Source: Roseiarcus sp963833955 (GTDB lineage Bacteria > Pseudomonadota > Alphaproteobacteria > Rhizobiales > Beijerinckiaceae). From it: a DNA stretch of 64,000 nt. Shown piece after piece: positions 62,913 through 64,000 of the stretch; the first letter of the stretch is position 1; every line of letters starts with the position of its first letter. The notes beneath the pieces are model-generated. The model was given only the letters and a program-made list of their open reading frames with translations. It did not search any database and was not told the DNA's origin. Made by a program: the position numbers and the translations under genes. The stretch spans positions 62,001-126,000 of the forward strand of contig CAWHZY010000017.1 of the NCBI GenBank assembly GCA_963833955.1. The letters run 5' to 3'.

Positions 62913-63438
62913 ATGCGGGAAGGCGCGCCAGCAAAAGCCCTGTCGTTCTGGCGTGACGAGGAAGGGTCGGCGCTGGTCGAGGCGACCATTGTCATGCCTC
63001 TGTTGCTCAGCCTCTTTCTCGGCGTGTTCGAGTTCTCGTGGTTTTTTTACAATCAGCAGCTGGTCGTGTCGGGCTTGCGCGACGCGGCGCGCTACATGAC
63101 CCGGATCGAACTCACCGACGGCAATCGCGATCCCTGCGCGCAAAAGGATCAGAACGGCGCTCCTCTACACGGCGGACGCAGCGAATATAGCGACGACGGC
63201 TGAAGTCACGGGCGGCTCGGCGCGCGTCAGCGGCTGGAGCGCGGCCGATGTCACCATCAGTTGTTCTTCGAGCGCCGCGCTCGATAACGGAAACTACGCC
63301 GACGGCTCGACAGCCATGACGATCATCGACGTTGCGACCCGCTTCGCCGATCCGTCGCTCGGTTTGTTTGCCGCTTTGGGACTGAAGGCGCCGATGCTCT
63401 CCTTCTCCCATCAGGAACGGTTCATAGGGCCGGGTTGA
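62913..63438 (+). CDS. TadE-type pseudopilin (one +1 frame break)
   Basis: Minor pilin-like protein of about 174 residues after repair. The TadE motif is LSFWRDEEGSALVEATIVMP with the hydrophobic helix LLLSLFLGVFEFSWFFYNQQ. One extra base near 63152 breaks the frame; afterwards RTALLYTADAANIATTAEVT continues to the stop at 63436-63438. The stop shares one base with the next start (TGATG). Confidence 0.8.
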
Positions 63439-64000
63439 TGGCCATGTCCTCGTTCATCGCGCAACTGGCTCGGGACGAAGATGGCGGCCCGCTTGTCGAG
63501 GTCGCGATAATCCTGCCGATTCTGATCCTGTTTCTTTTCGGCGGGGTCGATTTCATGAATGCGCTCTACCAGTGGAACGCCGCGGCCAAGGCGGTCGAGA
63601 TCGGCGCGCGCATCGCGGCGGTGTCCGATCCCATCGCCTCGGGCCTCGCCTCGATTGCGGACAATGCGCTGAGTTCAGGCCTGGCGTCGGGAAGTCCGAT
63701 GCCCGACTTCACCGTCGAGTGCGACGGCGGCGCGTCGGCCTGCGCGTGCACCAGCGGCGCATGCGACGGCATGGGTTCGTATTCGGCCGAGGCGATGGGG
63801 CTCATCGTTTATGGGCGAGCCGGAAATAGCAATTGCATGGCCCCGGCCTCTCAATATTTCGCCGGGATGTGCAACCTCCATGGCTCGATCGCGCCTCAAT
63901 ATGTGACGGTGGTTTATAAGGAAACGGGCCTCGGCTACGCCGGACGGAGTTTCGGACCGGTTCCGACGATCACGGTTTCGCTCAACGCCGCTTCGTCCAA
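63438..64000 (+). CDS. TadE/TadG-type pilus protein, runs off the window
   Basis: Partial gene of at least 187 residues. ATG 63438 overlaps the preceding stop as ATGA-like TGATG. The N-terminal motif is RDEDGGPLVEVAIILPILIL, followed by FLFGGVDFMNALYQWNAAAK, the TadE/TadG prepilin-like helix. Several Cys (SACACTSGACDG) may form disulfides in the periplasm. The C-terminus lies beyond position 64000. Confidence 0.85.
   Translation, partial: MAMSSFIAQLARDEDGGPLVEVAIILPILILFLFGGVDFMNALYQWNAAAKAVEIGARIAAVSDPIASGLASIADNALSSGLASGSPMPDFTVECDGGASACACTSGACDGMGSYSAEAMGLIVYGRAGNSNCMAPASQYFAGMCNLHGSIAPQYVTVVYKETGLGYAGRSFGPVPTITVSLNAASS

Noticed and set aside
668..63438. Programmed +1 frameshifting as an explanation for the frame breaks
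   Set aside because: Sites share no slippery sequence, rare codon or stop codon, and occur at unrelated positions in genes that are not normally frameshifted. Sequencing insertions are simpler, although the one-sided direction deserves a test.
1..64000. CRISPR arrays, prophage genes, rRNA or tRNA genes
   Set aside because: I saw no regularly spaced repeats, phage structural or integrase genes, nor any rRNA- or tRNA-like folds in this window.

Overview
The window looks like chromosomal DNA of a GC-rich alphaproteobacterium of the order Hyphomicrobiales (Rhizobiales), plausibly near Beijerinckiaceae/Methylocystaceae. The basis is gene content and protein style: a zinc-finger-less AccD, CarD next to a 7Fe ferredoxin, a PodJ-like Sel1 protein, a PEPxxWA-CTERM protein and a Cpa-type Tad locus. 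No 16S, methane or photosynthesis marker is present, so the family is an inference.

Layout. 0-8.2 kb: gene remnant, orphan sugar-binding protein, PfkB/adenosine kinase-like kinase, acyl-CoA ligase, DEAD-box helicase and a two-subunit aconitase X enzyme. 8.2-15.2 kb: HrpB helicase carrying an in-frame palindromic element, a GST, a decayed second hrpB 5' end, then an AraC regulator divergent from a DJ-1/PfpI, muconolactone-isomerase-like, NTF2-like and DUF4239 cluster. 15.2-21.7 kb: rplK-rplA cut off from their usual operon, MFS transporter, DUF29, OprB porin plus sugar/H+ symporter. 21.6-28.9 kb: glnE, histidine kinase, response regulator, Do-like protease, rpmF. 28.97-30.23 kb: an IS630 element. 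30.3-38.3 kb: YggS, YchF, two MaoC proteins, DUF937, alpha/beta hydrolase, thioesterase, a repeat-bearing spacer and a ParE/RelE-type toxin-antitoxin pair. 38.3-52.5 kb: CpdB-like phosphoesterase, PodJ-like polarity protein, MerR regulator, cmk, PEP-CTERM protein, sterol-desaturase-like enzyme, lactate-type MFS transporter, glycine-zipper protein, cytochrome c, msrA, accD, trpA. 52.6-64 kb: DUF3311 plus MctP-type symporter, a helicase lacking its N-terminal half, fdxA, an unusual CarD, and the left part of a Tad/Flp pilus locus (cpaA, inverted flp, cpaB, cpaC, lipoprotein, tadE, tadG running off the end).

The genes form several working groups: OprB plus sugar porter for sugar uptake across both membranes; Do protease, response regulator and kinase as a probable envelope-stress unit; DUF3311 plus MctP for monocarboxylate uptake; and the Tad pilus locus for adhesion.

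The most striking whole-window feature is that about fifteen genes are interrupted by roughly 22-25 reading-frame breaks and every one I could resolve has the +1 (one extra base) direction. Removing one base per break makes each gene span divisible by three and restores family-like proteins. Insertion-type sequencing error is the simplest explanation, so these genes are annotated as single genes with breaks. Several normally conserved gene neighbourhoods (rplKA, cmk, trpA-accD, helicase/fdxA) are also truncated here, pointing to real rearrangement or assembly joins.
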